64,000 nt of DNA from Cunninghamia lanceolata (lineage: Eukaryota; Streptophyta; Pinopsida; Cupressales; Cupressaceae). The stretch's first letter is position 1; each line of letters opens with the position of its first letter. A program made the position numbers and the translations under genes. Shown here piece by piece: positions 46,822 through 58,075 of this stretch. The notes beneath the pieces were generated by a model. The model was not told where the DNA came from. It saw nothing but the letters and a program-made list of their open reading frames with translations, and searched no databases. The stretch covers positions 5,704,001-5,768,000 of the forward strand of contig BSBN01000297.1 in assembly GCA_027924645.1 (NCBI GenBank), read 5' to 3'.

Positions 46822-48538
46822 TGTTGACCTATTTTCCTCTGTCCAGAGTTAAAGAGTTCATCTTCTATATTCCTTGAATATCCTTTAGAAAATGACCCTA
46901 CAAAGCTTAAATCCTTCAATTACCCATGCTCTGCCTTGCCAAATTTCCCAAAAATCTCACCTTGGGAATCCTTGCAGAAAACCTAGAAAAACCTAGAAAT
47001 CCTTAAGCTTCAAGTATCTTCCATCGCAGGGATTTCTCAATTTCATGCTTAGTCTCTTTGTATGTATGTTTGTATGCATTTTTGTATGTATATTCGCATA
47101 TACATTCACAAATACAAGTGCATATACAAAGGTAGATACAAGAGAGAGAGAGAGAGAGATACAAGGTGTCATTGGCAAGAATTTGGCCTATCGGTATGAC
47201 TCAGCTCAAGGTCTCCCTGACGGTTCGATATATTTGCATATACAAGACGGGATACAAAGTCACATGCCAAAGTCAGATACAATGTTTGTATGTATATGCG
47301 GTTGTATGCAGTTTTGTTTTTCTATCACATTGTATATGTAATATACAAAAAGGTGATGCAGAAGGGAATACATATAATCTAGACACAAATGAAGAATCAA
47401 ATGTGGCGGATTTCAAGTTGGGGTCTGCCTATTATATGTATATGCGATTTTATCATCCCATATACAATCCTACATACAATTGCATATACAAAGATTAGAT
47501 ACAACATGGATATACAATGCGGACTTGAATGGGAAATTAAATTTGGCAAACTCAGCGATGGATTCCGCAATTGTATGTTGAAGTGCATGTATATGCCAAT
47601 ATGGAAAAAAGCAAAGATACAAGGTCAAACCTGTTCTAAAGTTCCTTTCTGGTTGATAATCCTTTGAGTTCTACCTATTGTATGTATATGCGATTGTATC
47701 TCATATACAATCACATATACAAAGTCACATACAAAGGATTTTCAGTGAGACAGGCCTTATCAGCGGCTTAGTTTGAGATCTCTCCGATGGCCGATAAAGT
47801 TGCAAATATTCAGCGATGGGTCCCAAGTTTAGCTCAGTGGCCAATCAGATAGTGCCACATGTCAAGGCCGATCCAAAGTCTGATTCACAGGCAAGGGCAT
47901 ATATACAAAAGGTGATGCAAAGGTTAAGGTCCATTTTTGTATGTTGGCCATTGTATTGTATATACAATCGCACATAAAAAAGCATATACAAAGGGAGATT
48001 CAAAGACATGCAAAGCAATTTGATATGCAAAATGCAAAAAGTGAAGAAATCACATAAGTGCAAAAATTGAAGGTTTTGAAGGACCCATTAGCATGATGAT
48101 GTCATCTAGGCCTGTCCTTTACCCAAGTTCTATATGATGCTGACATCATCATGATTTTCAAAGTTTGTCCATTTTTGTATGTCTGTATGCATACAAACAA
48201 CATTTCTCTTGGTAGCAAGGATAAAATTGATGGTCACCAACTTAGAAGCCAAAAATGCAAGTTCGGACAAACAGGGAAAATTCAAAGGCTTATTATACAG
48301 ATATAGAGCCCGATTGTGCAGATGATCTCAGCGAGTGAGGATACAAAAATTCAAAGGGTCAGAGATTTAAAGTGTTGTAAAAGCTTTGTCAAGGGGCGAT
48401 ATGTCCCATCCGCCATCAATACAAATCCGATCTCTCAACTACCATACTTCAAATATTTTATGTATTCATTGTTGAAGATAGATCATTGAGCTGCTCACAT
48501 TCAAGGCCCAAAATATCTTCCACCTACCCTATTCCAGA
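46822..48538 (+). repeat. 3' LTR of element 4, left part
   Basis: TGTTGACCTATTTTCC onward, matching 34479-36179. It stops at ATTCCAGA where element 6 begins. The missing end matches 36180-36820. A short GA run (47143-47158) has expanded in this copy. Confidence 0.88.
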
Positions 48539-49317
48539 TGTGATAGGTGAAAAGTCAGGTTTAGCAGATCAGACATAGTCATAAAACCCTAACCCTACCA
48601 TCATTAAGGAATCTAATCTAAATGAAATCAAAGAACAATGTAATTCAAGCATTACATCACCTAGACCATGTGATTCCTTGTTTGAGAGATGTGGACTACT
48701 TCTTCAACAATGAACAATTGCAATGCTGAAAGCTGCCATGATGGATGATAAAAGCTCAATGAATACTCAGATGCTCAAGATGCTCAAGATGATAATGTAG
48801 GTGCTATATGATTGCTGGATCTCTCATATGGAGTGAGAGGGTGTTTATATAGGACTCAACCAAGATCAATCGACGGTGGAGATTCAGAGGCTATGTGAAT
48901 GGCTAGGATTGAAAGTTACTAAATTTAGGTTCCATTAGTTGTGCATGTGAAGGATGTGAATGAAAGTTGTCTTACAACACATGATTGACTGGACAAGTGT
49001 TGGAATGTGATAAAAGATGAGTGTTTAATTCAAATAAAATATTTGAATTAGTTGTGATATGAGTTGGATATTAATTAAATAAATTAAATTTATTTAATTA
49101 ATAGGATAAATGAATAAAATGGGATAAGATATGATGTGGAAATTAATTAAATAAATAAAATTTATTTAATTAATTGGGATGAGGATAGGATAAATGGGAT
49201 TATGATGTGGAATTAATTAAATAAATAAAATTTATTTAATTAATTGGCTTAATGAATAATGATTTAACAAGGTGTTGCTAGACATGGACAAAGTTGGGAC
49301 AAATTTGGGTGTCTACA
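48539..49317 (-). repeat. 3' LTR of element 6
   Basis: About 779 bp. On the sense (minus) strand it starts TGTAGACACCCAAATTTG and ends CCTATCACA. The left edge may be 48539 or 48541, depending on whether the first TG belongs to the LTR. There is no second copy in the window. Confidence 0.8.
49070..49245. repeat. Three AT palindromes at about 70-bp spacing in the element 6 LTR
   Basis: At 49070-49102, 49141-49175 and 49211-49245 the sequence ATTAATTAAATAAAT is followed closely by its complement ATTTATTTAATTAAT. The spacers share GGGATAAGATATGATGTGG-like words, so these are tandem repeats with a palindromic core. Confidence 0.85.
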
Positions 49318-49332
49318 TTTTGCCCCTCTTTG
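49318..49332 (-). other. Polypurine tract of element 6
   Basis: On the minus strand CAAAGAGGGGCAAAA, directly before LTR start TGTAGACACC. It fixes the orientation and the inner edge of the LTR. Confidence 0.88.
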
Positions 49333-49571
49333 ATACAATGTTCGATAGAGCGTTGTGTCAAAGAAGATACGATATGCGTTCGATAAACAAGTTATGCCCC
49401 AGTGTAACTGGCAGATGATGCCCCCACGAGAGGTAAGCCGGGCTAACCAGGAAGGGCTAGGTTGGCTCTTGATAGAAGAAAAGGCTAAAAAGAAGGCAGA
49501 CATGAAGGAAATGGGGGTTGCATGGAAGAAAATAGCCTGTGGCAAAGAAGAATTAGGGTTTGAGGAAGGGC

Positions 49572-49579
49572 TATAAGTA
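49572..49579 (+). promoter_or_regulatory. Possible TATA box of the antisense PMD gene
   Basis: TATAAGTA in the context GGGCTATAAGTAGG, 98 bp before the proposed start codon at 49677. A transcription start near 49605 would give a leader of about 70 bases. No experimental support. Confidence 0.4.
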
Positions 49580-49676
49580 GGTTCTTCAATGGAAAATAGG
49601 CTCATTTGTGCTCATTTGTACTCAGAAACTAGAGAAATCCAGAGCTCTGAAAAGTGAGAGTTGCAGAGCTAGCAGG

Positions 49677-52445
49677 ATGGTTATTCCATGCAGGGATCAT
49701 CGTGCGGAGCGAGTGAGGACACATGGGCAACCAGAGGGAGCAGGCGCACCGGTATGTTTCAAAACTTTTTCCAAAAGCATGTAATTAATAGCCTAAAAGC
49801 GTAATTAATGCACACACGTCACCAAAAGCAACTAGGTTAGGAAATAGCACGTTGAGGTCGCTTATGTGGGAATAGAGAGCGCTTGCAGTAGTTTTGGTCG
49901 CTTATGGGCGCGGGTAGATCGCGTAGGAAAAAATGAGTCGCATCCTGTCGGCAAAAAAAACACAGGCGAAATGCACAGATAGACAAAATGTGTCGCTTAT
50001 GGGCAAAGTCAGTCGCATAGGGTAGTTTGGCTCGCGTATGACTAGAAGTGGCTCACATAGAGAAACTAGCACGCTGAGAGGGCTAAAATAGTCGCTAATG
50101 GTAATCTGGCTTGCATATGGTAAAAAGCTAGGCACATATAGGATTAAGCTCACGTTTAGGGAAAAGCTTCCCGCACATAGCATATAACACGCCTATAAAC
50201 CAAAGATTATCGCTTATAGTAATCTAGCCCGCGTACATGCAAACAGTAAGTGCATGAGTAGAAAGAGCTCGCCGTTAGACAAAATAGAAGCGCATAAGGT
50301 AAAGCCAGGCGCTATTGATCTAGGAATAAGCGCATGTGGTAAAGTGGACCGCTTATGGTAAATGTAGGGTAAAATAGCAAATAGATAAGCAAATTTTGAT
50401 ATAGATGACTAATAGAATGGACTGACAAGGGTAAATGGATGATGCAGGATGTACTACCGCCATTGCTATCACGAGAGCCACATCCGAGAGATTTACGATT
50501 GGTGAGACGGTTGGACGCAGAGGAGCTACTGGTGTTAGAGATCCTAGGCTTGGAGCATGTATCCCTATTAGAGCCAGTTCAGGCACATCGAGGGTTGATG
50601 ACAGCGATGGTGGAGCGATGGATGAGCGAGCATAGTTCATTCTTATTACTGACAAGAGAGGCGACCATCACCTTAGAGGATGTGTTCCAGATTTTGAGGA
50701 TTCCGATAGATGGGGATCATGTGGATTATGATCCAGAGATGGGTCCAATGGCATTTAGGAGATTATTTGGGACACCAAACATCGGAGCAGAGGGTTCAGA
50801 GATTCTGATGGGGAGGATGGAGGAGCTCTGTGATAGGTTACAGTGGGTAGTGGTGGCTATCATTAGATGGCTAGTGGGTGATAGGAGAGCCAGAGGTTTT
50901 CCCGTAGGATGGGGGACAGTGATGGAGGGCATGTTTTCATATGGCATGAGATATGCATGGGCAGAGTGTGTGTTGGGACAGCTCTATCATTACCTGCATG
51001 ATTGCATGTATATGTTTGGAGCCAATATGTCAGCAGGAGTGACAGTGTTGCATGTATGGGTGTACGAGCACATTCCAGTGACGAGACCAGAGGGATGGGT
51101 GGCTAGAGCAGCAGGAGAGCCATTTGCATGGATGTATAGAGGGGCTTTGACATATTGACAGCACTGAGGGGTGGTATACTGGCGGAGGAGATTGGATGAG
51201 GTGGATAGATTTGTATGGAGGCCATGGCTAGGATGTGAGCACTGGGATGAGGAGGATGCAGAGCTTGTCTATGCTAGACAGGCGAGATACATTTTTGGAC
51301 GCGGCATGTATATTATAGAGCACTATTTGCCAGAGAGAGCCTTGAGACAGTTCAGAGAGGCACAGGCAGTACTAGTAGGTGATGCCATTTTTGGGAGGAC
51401 GAGATAGGAGGTATTTGGTTGGGGTCCAGAGGTTGTGGTTGACACAGCTTTGGCAGAGAGAGATGGATTACAGCCAGTAGCATGGCAGTGGGGACAGGGT
51501 CCTACAGATCCAGGCACACTACCAGAGTATGATGTATACTGGGCGACAGCAAGGCTGACTCGGTTGACACGAGATGGGGAGATTGGAGAGATTGGGATGG
51601 AGAGACCAGTTTAGAGGAGACGACGACGGGCTCCACCAGCACAGGCTGTTGTGCCAGCCGCACCAAGGATACAGATGCCAAAGCAGGTGCCAGGTTAGCC
51701 TGCTATATTAGCACAGCCTCAGGCATAGATTGGAGTAGGTGATGATGTTGGTATTCAGCAGCTGTGGAGATGGATCAGAGAGGAGAGGAGATGGAGGCAA
51801 CGAGCACAGATGAGGCTGAGGAGGGTGGAGATGGATAGGCATCAGGCGGTGATTAGTCTGCAGCATGCGAGAGCACAGGCACAGACCTATTAGGCTCAGC
51901 TATAGTTGAGAGCACAGGGGGGAGATGGACAGGATGACGGTGCTCTAGCTAGAGTGACTGGAGAGAGAGATTCAGCTAGACAGCATGAGCAGATGATGAG
52001 ACTAGAGTGAGACACTGCGATACAACAGGAGCAAGCTATGAGAGCAGAGAGGGACGGGCTGCGAGTTGAGAGAGATAGTATGCGGGCTGAGAGAGATAGG
52101 GCGGTGCAGCAGTTGCAGGGGATGACTAGTGAGCGAGACAGAGCAGTGGCGGCCTTGGGGACTAATGGAGCTACGATGTACTTGGCTACACAGTTGACAG
52201 GGGTACAGACAGAGCTTCAGAGAGTGCAGGGTGAGGTTGAGTATTACAGAGGCTTGTACTATGGAGCTGTGCCAGCAGAGCAGAGGCAGCCTAGTTTCAG
52301 GAGCAGGTCGGGGGCTTCGACTTCACAGAGGATAGGTGGATCTCGATCAGTAGCCTCAGTGGTGGGGCCATCGAGAGACAGAGGACCAGGTACAGGACCT
52401 AGTGGTGGTGGTGGTCAAGGCGAGGGAGCTACCAGTAGTCACTAG
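49677..52445 (+). pseudogene. Plant mobile domain (PMD, MAIN-like) gene, antisense in element 6
   Basis: PMD proteins are a plant family with nuclear members (MAIN, MAIL1) acting in silencing and genome stability; many copies travel in transposable elements. Proposed exon 1 is 49677-49751 (25 codons, ending at GTATGT) and exon 2 is 50448-52445 after ...GATGATGCAG. The phases agree. PMD signatures in exon 2: ATITLEDVFQILRIPIDGD (about 50670), then RWLVGDRRARGF and YGMRYAWAECVLGQLYHYL, and the WERP-like WRPWLGCEHWDEED after two stops. The C-terminal part is Arg/Glu-rich with RAERDGLRVERDSM repeats, a likely coiled coil, then a Gly/Ser-rich tail. Nine in-frame stops (51156, 51165, 51405, 51612, 51696, 51726, 51891, 51903, 52008) and no frameshift. 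Confidence 0.8.
49850..50360 (+). repeat. Degenerate CGC-motif array inside the proposed PMD intron
   Basis: Words such as GTCGCTTATGG, GTCGCATAGGG, CTCGCGTATG and AAGCGCATA recur about every 20-25 bp across the intron, with CpG in most units. The spacing is irregular, and both CGC and GCG forms occur. A related array lies in the leader at 62850-63300. Confidence 0.65.
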
Positions 52446-54653
52446 GGCTACCTTGTGTATTTTGTATTATGATGAGGCCTAGAGCCGATTTTGTACATTT
52501 AGTCCTTCAGGGCTCAGCGTGTATTGTAGACACTTGTATTTTGACACACATGTATATATATATGGCAGTTTTGGCGATCTATATGATGTTGTAATGGTTC
52601 TTATGTGGATATGATGATGGCTATGCATGTTTTATGGATTATATATGGATGTGTATGCAAATGTTAATGGATGGCAAATGTGTAAATATGTAAATGGTAA
52701 TGATATAGATAGACTGATGCACATAGATAGATGGTAATGAAAGGTATATATGATGGACTTATGTATGTCTAACACACTTGTTTTGCAGGAGCGGGAATGT
52801 GGACAAAGGATGATGAAAATGATTGATCTTGGCTGAGTATGATGGAATGGACGGATAGGATGAATAGATAGGATGATGATGGGCAGCTTTCAAGTAATTG
52901 CTCAGAATGAAAAGAAATGCAGTCCTTATGTTTGATATAGCATATGGATGTTATGCACCAGGGTATAAGAGACCAAGGTGTCGAGGTATCCAATGCGCAA
53001 CTAGCGTGTTACAATCTTATCTGAATGCATGAGGTCAAGATGTTGATCCAACATGCACAAGATATAAATAACAGCTAGTGTTGGACTTTGACGCTACAAG
53101 CAATGGTTTGAGCTTATCTCCACTACACATAATGATAGCTTGCTGGTTATATGTATGGAGTTAGTCTTAACATAGAATAGTCTCAAATGCATAAGAGACT
53201 GTTTAGCTTCTCAGATGCTAGAGATATTGATATGTAAGATGCTAATCCCAACACGTACAAGATACCAATATGCATAGAAAGAGAATAAGATCATCCTGCA
53301 AACACGGCGTACGAAAGCTATATGACCATGCCCCAGTCCTTACTTCATCGCAACATACCAAGATATAAATAGATCAAGGCAGTCTTGATTAGGCATAGGA
53401 AAGGGACAAAAGATAAATCAAAAGGTTAAACAAAAGATACTGTCATCACGTTCTCTTACCAAATTTTGGGTGCTCTTGGATGAATCAAGCTGGCGCCTTG
53501 TTAAGAGGAAAGCTACATCCTGTTGAAGGCTAAAGTTGTTGATAAGCTGCTATAGCAAATGTTGGCTTAAGGCATGCGGACAAATAGCTTCTGGCGTACC
53601 TTTGATTGGTTAAAGTGCTTGAGCTTTCAATATACACATGGTTTGCTTCCTGTTTGAGCTAATCAAAGAAGAAGAAGATGGGGTGGATCATCTGTGCTTG
53701 AGTATTGGAAACTTCCTTCGTATTCCAGACTACCTACATACCCTATATCCACGGGATCAAAGCACATTTACGATGAAGATGAGACATGATGAATATGTAG
53801 TTCTGGGTTTTATTGATGATGTAAATGATGAAAGATAGAAGAATATAAGCTGAAAGATTGAAGGATGTATAGAAGAAAGATGAATGATGAATGATGAAAA
53901 GGGCTATCGTCTTAGCCTAAATCAGAGTGCTTCCTTCGCATCTCAAATTGCCTACATACCCTGTATCCATGGGATCAAGGCATTAATGATAGAGCTGGAT
54001 GTAGTTCTTATTGATGTCGCTAATTGGTTGGATGTTTGATCAGGCGATGTTTGTTGCGATTGTTGGATGAAGGTGGATAGATTGCGAAGATATGGGTCCT
54101 GGTTGCAAATCGTTAGGTCACATTTGTCGTTGGATATGTGCCATGGCTGAAGTTGATAAGGTTTGTTGTGTTGTAAGCTGAGTTGTTTGATGTGTTATGA
54201 GCTAGAGATAGCAGTATCCACTTCCAAATAAGACTCAACAAATGCCCCCAGTGCGAGATGAGGTTTATTATGCAGAAGCGACAATGCGGAAAGGATGTGG
54301 CCAAGATGCTAAGGTGCCAAAAGATATAGGTATCACGACAATGTCTCAAATATGATAGCTAGCATTGGCAAAGATGAAAATGAAAGGCTATGTGTGGCAT
54401 TGCGAGGTGGATTGTGATTATGGTTTATACAAGATGGAATGGGGGAAATATGATCAAATGAACCAAGCAGATGAGGGAAGCTGGTCACTACACATAGCGC
54501 CTGTTTGCCAGGTTTTCACTATGGTACTTATCCAAGGCACCTGTTTACCAGGTTTTCACCAGAGGATGGATTATTTATCTTATTTTATTTTATTTTTATT
54601 TTTTTTATTTTATTTTTATTTTTTTTATTATTTTTTTTTGGGATAGCTAAGAT
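52446..54653. other. 3' region of element 6 between PMD gene and integrase
   Basis: No gene supported. It holds a direct repeat of about 60 bp (TACATACCCTATATCCACGG near 53732 and a close variant near 53950), two units of a CCTGTTTGCCAGGTTTTCAC repeat near 54500 and 54541, and a T-rich low-complexity run. The end of the PMD transcript should lie in the first few hundred bases. Confidence 0.6.
54567..54641. repeat. T-rich low-complexity run
   Basis: TTTTATTTTATTTTTATTTTTT-like sequence directly 3' (sense strand) of the integrase stop. On the minus strand it is A-rich. Confidence 0.9.
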
Positions 54654-55790
54654 TCATGGATAAAACTTCTTGAGTTGAACGCTGTTGACTAGTTCATCTA
54701 AGGGAATGCCTTCGGGTGTTGACAAAGTGTAGGCGCCCGATCCATAGACTGCTGTGATAATGAAAGGACCAAGCCAATTGGGTTCAAACTTGCCCTGTTT
54801 CTCTCGATGTTGTTGATTCCTTTGGTTTGCTTTAAGGACAAGGTTGCCAACTTCAAATCTATGTTCTCTGATCTTTTTGTTGTAGCTGCGGCGTAGCTGG
54901 TTTTGGTAGACTTGAAGATGGTTCAATGCTGTAAGGTGACATTCATCTAATAGTTCAAGATCATGGAGTCTTGATACTCGATATTCTTCATCTGAGATAG
55001 TATGTTGCAGGGATATGCGCAAAGAGGGGATCTCAACCTCGATAGGCAAAATAGCTTCAGTGCCATAGACGAGAGCATAGGGTGTGGCTCCAGTGGGAAT
55101 TCTGATGCTTGTTCTATATGCCCATAATGCAGGATGCAATTGTAGATGCCAATCTCGACCAGCTTCATTAACAGTCTTTTTAAGGATCTTGATGATTGTT
55201 TTATTAGAGGCTTCAGCTTGACCATTGCTCTGAGGATAATAAGGCATAGAGAATCTATGTTGAATATGGAACTTGTTGCAAAGATCTCTAAGCTCTTGGT
55301 TCTTGAAAGGGCGACCATTGTCGGTGACAATAGCTTGAGGAACTCCATAACAGCAGATAATATAATGTAAGATGAATTTGGCTATTTATTTACCTGTGAC
55401 ATAGGTCATTGGTATGGCTTCTACCCACTTCGTGAAATACTCAGTGGCAGTAATAATGAACTTATGACCGTTGGATGACGTAGGATGGATTTTACCTACG
55501 AGATCAAGTCCCCATTGCGAAAAAGGCCATGGAGTGATAATAGGCTGAAGCTCATGTGCTGGTGCATGTATTAGATCTCCATTTTTCTGACATTGTAGAC
55601 ATCCCCTTGCAAATTGTTGTGCATCTTTTTCCATAGTTGGCCAATAGTATTCTGCTCGTAGAAGTTTCTTAACAAGGCCAGGGCCAGCGGAATGCGAACC
55701 GCAGACACCTTCATGTACTTCATGTAAGGCCATTTTTGCTTCCTCAGAATCAAGACATCTAAGAAGGATACCATCAAGACTCCGGCAATA
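54654..55790 (-). pseudogene. Integrase of element 6
   Basis: Inserts the cDNA into the genome. On the minus strand: zinc-binding HHCC (H in ALHEVHEGVCGSH, CLQC near 55580), first catalytic aspartate in WGLDLVGKI, a TAG at about 55384, then the second in TDNGRPF and the glutamate in NGQAEASNK (about 55235). All three catalytic residues are kept. The C-terminal end has EHRFEVGNLVLKANQRN and WLGPFIITAVYGSGAYTL, a GPF-type module, and stops at 54654. RT-to-INT order with aRNH between them fits Tat elements. Only the in-frame stop breaks it. Confidence 0.93.
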
Positions 55791-55949
55791 AAGGGTGTCT
55801 CCTAAGATAGTATAATGAGAGGCTCGATGGATAAAGGTTGTGCGCTGGGTGTTGGATAGTTGACATGGAAAGGTTTGATTACAGAGATACTCGTATATAT
55901 CCTTGTACCACGACGAGTTGGGACCAACAATTTCACATATGAGCTTAGA

Positions 55950-56408
55950 CTATGGAACTTCAAATGCTGGGATCAAAAGCTGTTCGACCAAGAATTCACA
56001 TTTATGGGTGTTAGATGGCATGTCTAAAAGAGATCCAATCATAGCCATGGCATCTGTTGCTCTGTTTTGTAGTCTTGGAATTTGCTCAAAGGTAATATCC
56101 TCAAAATATTTCTTGAAATCATCCACCATTAGCTTGTATGGGAGAAGCTTCTCGTCTTTTGTTTGATATTCATCTAAGACTAGTTTGATAACCAGCTGAG
56201 AATCACCAAAGACTCGTAACTGTTTGATAGCCCATTGTACTACCATGCGCAAGCCTGTGATTAAAGCTTCATACTCTGCTATATTGTTGGTACATGGGAA
56301 TGCTATTTTGTATGATTTAGGTATATAATCTCCTTGAGGGGTGACAAACAAGATACCTGCTCCAAAACCATGTTGTGTGTATGATCCATCGAAGTATAGC
56401 TGCCATCA
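55950..56408 (-). pseudogene. Archaeal-type RNase H (aRNH) of element 6
   Basis: A second RNase H, between gypsy RNase H and integrase, as known from Tat elements. It begins LYFDGSYTQHGFGAG (about 56385) and has TNNIAEYEALITGL, VFGDSQLVIK and a final NRATDAMA. All four acidic residues are visible, in contrast to element 3 where the glutamate is lysine. The frame is shared with RNase H upstream and integrase downstream, with stops at both edges. Confidence 0.9.
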
Positions 56409-57043
56409 TGCTAGAGAATTCAAATTAAACAATCCTTCATCAGGGAATTCTGGATATATTGGCTGAATGTCTATGATGGGTGCTTCAACTAATTGATCAG
56501 CAATAACTTGTCCTTTGATGGCTTTGCGGTTCACATATTGTATGTCAAATTCACTTAAGATCATAACCCATTTTGCTAATCTCCCTGTGAGAAGTGCTTT
56601 TGAGAGAATAAACTTGAGGGGATCCACATTAGAGATGAGCTTTGTTGTTTGGTTCAACATATAGTGTCGCAACTTTTGGGAAGCAAACACTAATGCTAAA
56701 CAAGCTTTTTCCATGAATGAGTAATTGAGTTCATATCCCACAAGGGTTCTGCTAATGTAGTAAATGGCTTGTTCTTTTCCTGAGTCATCATGTTGAGCTA
56801 GGAGGCACCCAATGCTGCGGTGGTTGATGATATATAGAGCAATAATGGACGATCAGGTATCGGAGGTACTAACACAGGAGGTGTTGCCAAGTATTCCTTT
56901 ATCTTATCAAAAGCCTATTGACACTTTTCATCCCACTTAAAAGGTTCACCCTTACGAAGAAGATGCTAAAAAGGATGACATTTATCTGCTAGTTGTGAGA
57001 TAAACCTGCGGATAGATTGTAGCCTACCTTGTAAACTGCGAAG
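56409..57043 (-). pseudogene. Gypsy RNase H of element 6, with frameshift
   Basis: C-terminal partner of RT. It includes the RT connection (LRSLQGRLQSIRRFI near 57030), then RPLLLYI, QAIYYISRTLVGYELNYSFMEKACLALVFASQKLRHYM and ADQLVEAPI. A one-base loss near 56800 shifts the frame before LLAQHDDSGKE. Stops also lie at about 57042, 56966 and 56918. Confidence 0.85.
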
Positions 57044-57900
57044 CTATTTAAGATTCATTGGTGGAGGCATTTCTATGATGGCTTTTACCTTAGCTGGGTC
57101 CACTTCTATTCCTCGTTGAGACACAATATATCCCAGCAGTTTTCTTGATGTTACACCAAATACACACTTCTTTGGGTTTAGTCTGACTTGATATTTTCTT
57201 AATCGATCAAAGATTTGTGCCAATACATGTAGATGTCCTTCTCTTGTCTTAGATTTTCCCAGGATGTCATCAACATAGTCTTCCATGATAGTATGAAAAA
57301 GGTCATGAAAAATATCTGTCATGGCTCGTTGATAGGTAGCTCCAGCGTTTTTGAGACCAAAAGGCATTACAACCCAGCAATATGTACCCCATGGACAGAT
57401 AAAGGATGTTTTATCTTGATCTTCCTCTGCTATTCAGATTTGATTATAACCTGAAAATCCATCCATCAAAGATAGCATTTCATGTCCAGCTGTAAGATCT
57501 ACAATGTTGTCTATGCTTGGTAGTGGAAAATCGTCCTTAGGACATGCTTTGTTAAGATCTCTAAAGTCTGTGCAGCAGCGAACTCATCCATCTGGTTTTG
57601 CTACAGGTACCAAATTTGAAACCCATTCTGGATAATCAATAGGCTTTATAAATTTTGCTTCTAATAGTTTCTAAATTTCTGCTTTGACCAATAAGGCAAC
57701 TTGTGGATGCATTTTGCGCAATTTTTGTTTGACAGGCTTTGCGTCAGGAGATACTGCTAAATGATGTACCACAAGTGAAGGATCTAGACCTAGCATGTCT
57801 ACATAAGTCCATGCAAAATTTATAGCTCTTCTCATAAAAAATGCTGTGAAGTTTCTTCGTTCTTGCTCTGATAGTGATGCTACCAAAAAAGTGATCTTCG
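57044..57900 (-). pseudogene. pol: Reverse transcriptase of element 6
   Basis: On the minus strand: LVVHHLAVSPDAKPVKQKLRKM, YPEWVSNLVPVAKPDG, CTDFRDLNKACPKDDFPLP, MLSLMDGFSGYNQI, VVMPFGLKNAGATYQRAM, and the catalytic YVDD in MEDYVDDILGKS (about 57275). LNPKKCVFGVTSRKLLGYIVSQ marks the end of the palm/thumb. In-frame stops occur after VKAEI, KPDG and GYNQI; the last is at a place where lysine or glutamine is common. It is in one frame with protease and gag. Confidence 0.93.
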
Positions 57901-58075
57901 GATTCTACTCTGTTCCCAAGTTCATGTCTTGTGATTTTTCAACTAGCACAGTTGATTTCTCATGGTAATCAGTGGCAATAGGAAGATCAAATCCCTCATC
58001 CTCAGGCGCCTCAGAGAGGTTTTCACCTTCGGATATGTCCTTTATTTTTACTTTTCCACGATCAAGAGGCACCTT

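Larger units (their letters stand above)
34479..48538 (+). mobile_element. Element 4: non-autonomous LTR retrotransposon with one unknown ORF
   Basis: The 5' LTR is 34479-36820 and the 3' LTR starts at 46822; the last about 641 bp of the 3' LTR are displaced by element 6. Without the copia insertion (element 5) the interior is about 2.95 kb. It has a primer-binding site like that of element 3, a single long frame without gag, RT or INT motifs, and the same terminal block before the 3' LTR. It lacks pol, so it would have needed another element's enzymes; element 3 or a relative is the natural candidate. Its right target-site copy is outside the window. Confidence 0.8.

Noticed and set aside
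50353..50655. Minus-strand frame of 100 codons over the PMD start
   Set aside because: Shadow of the PMD frame, whose domain motifs and phase-matched exon are on the plus strand.
53638..53838. 66-codon frame after the PMD gene as a possible small gene
   Set aside because: It covers a direct repeat whose second copy (about 53930-54000) is not open in the same frame; no motif.
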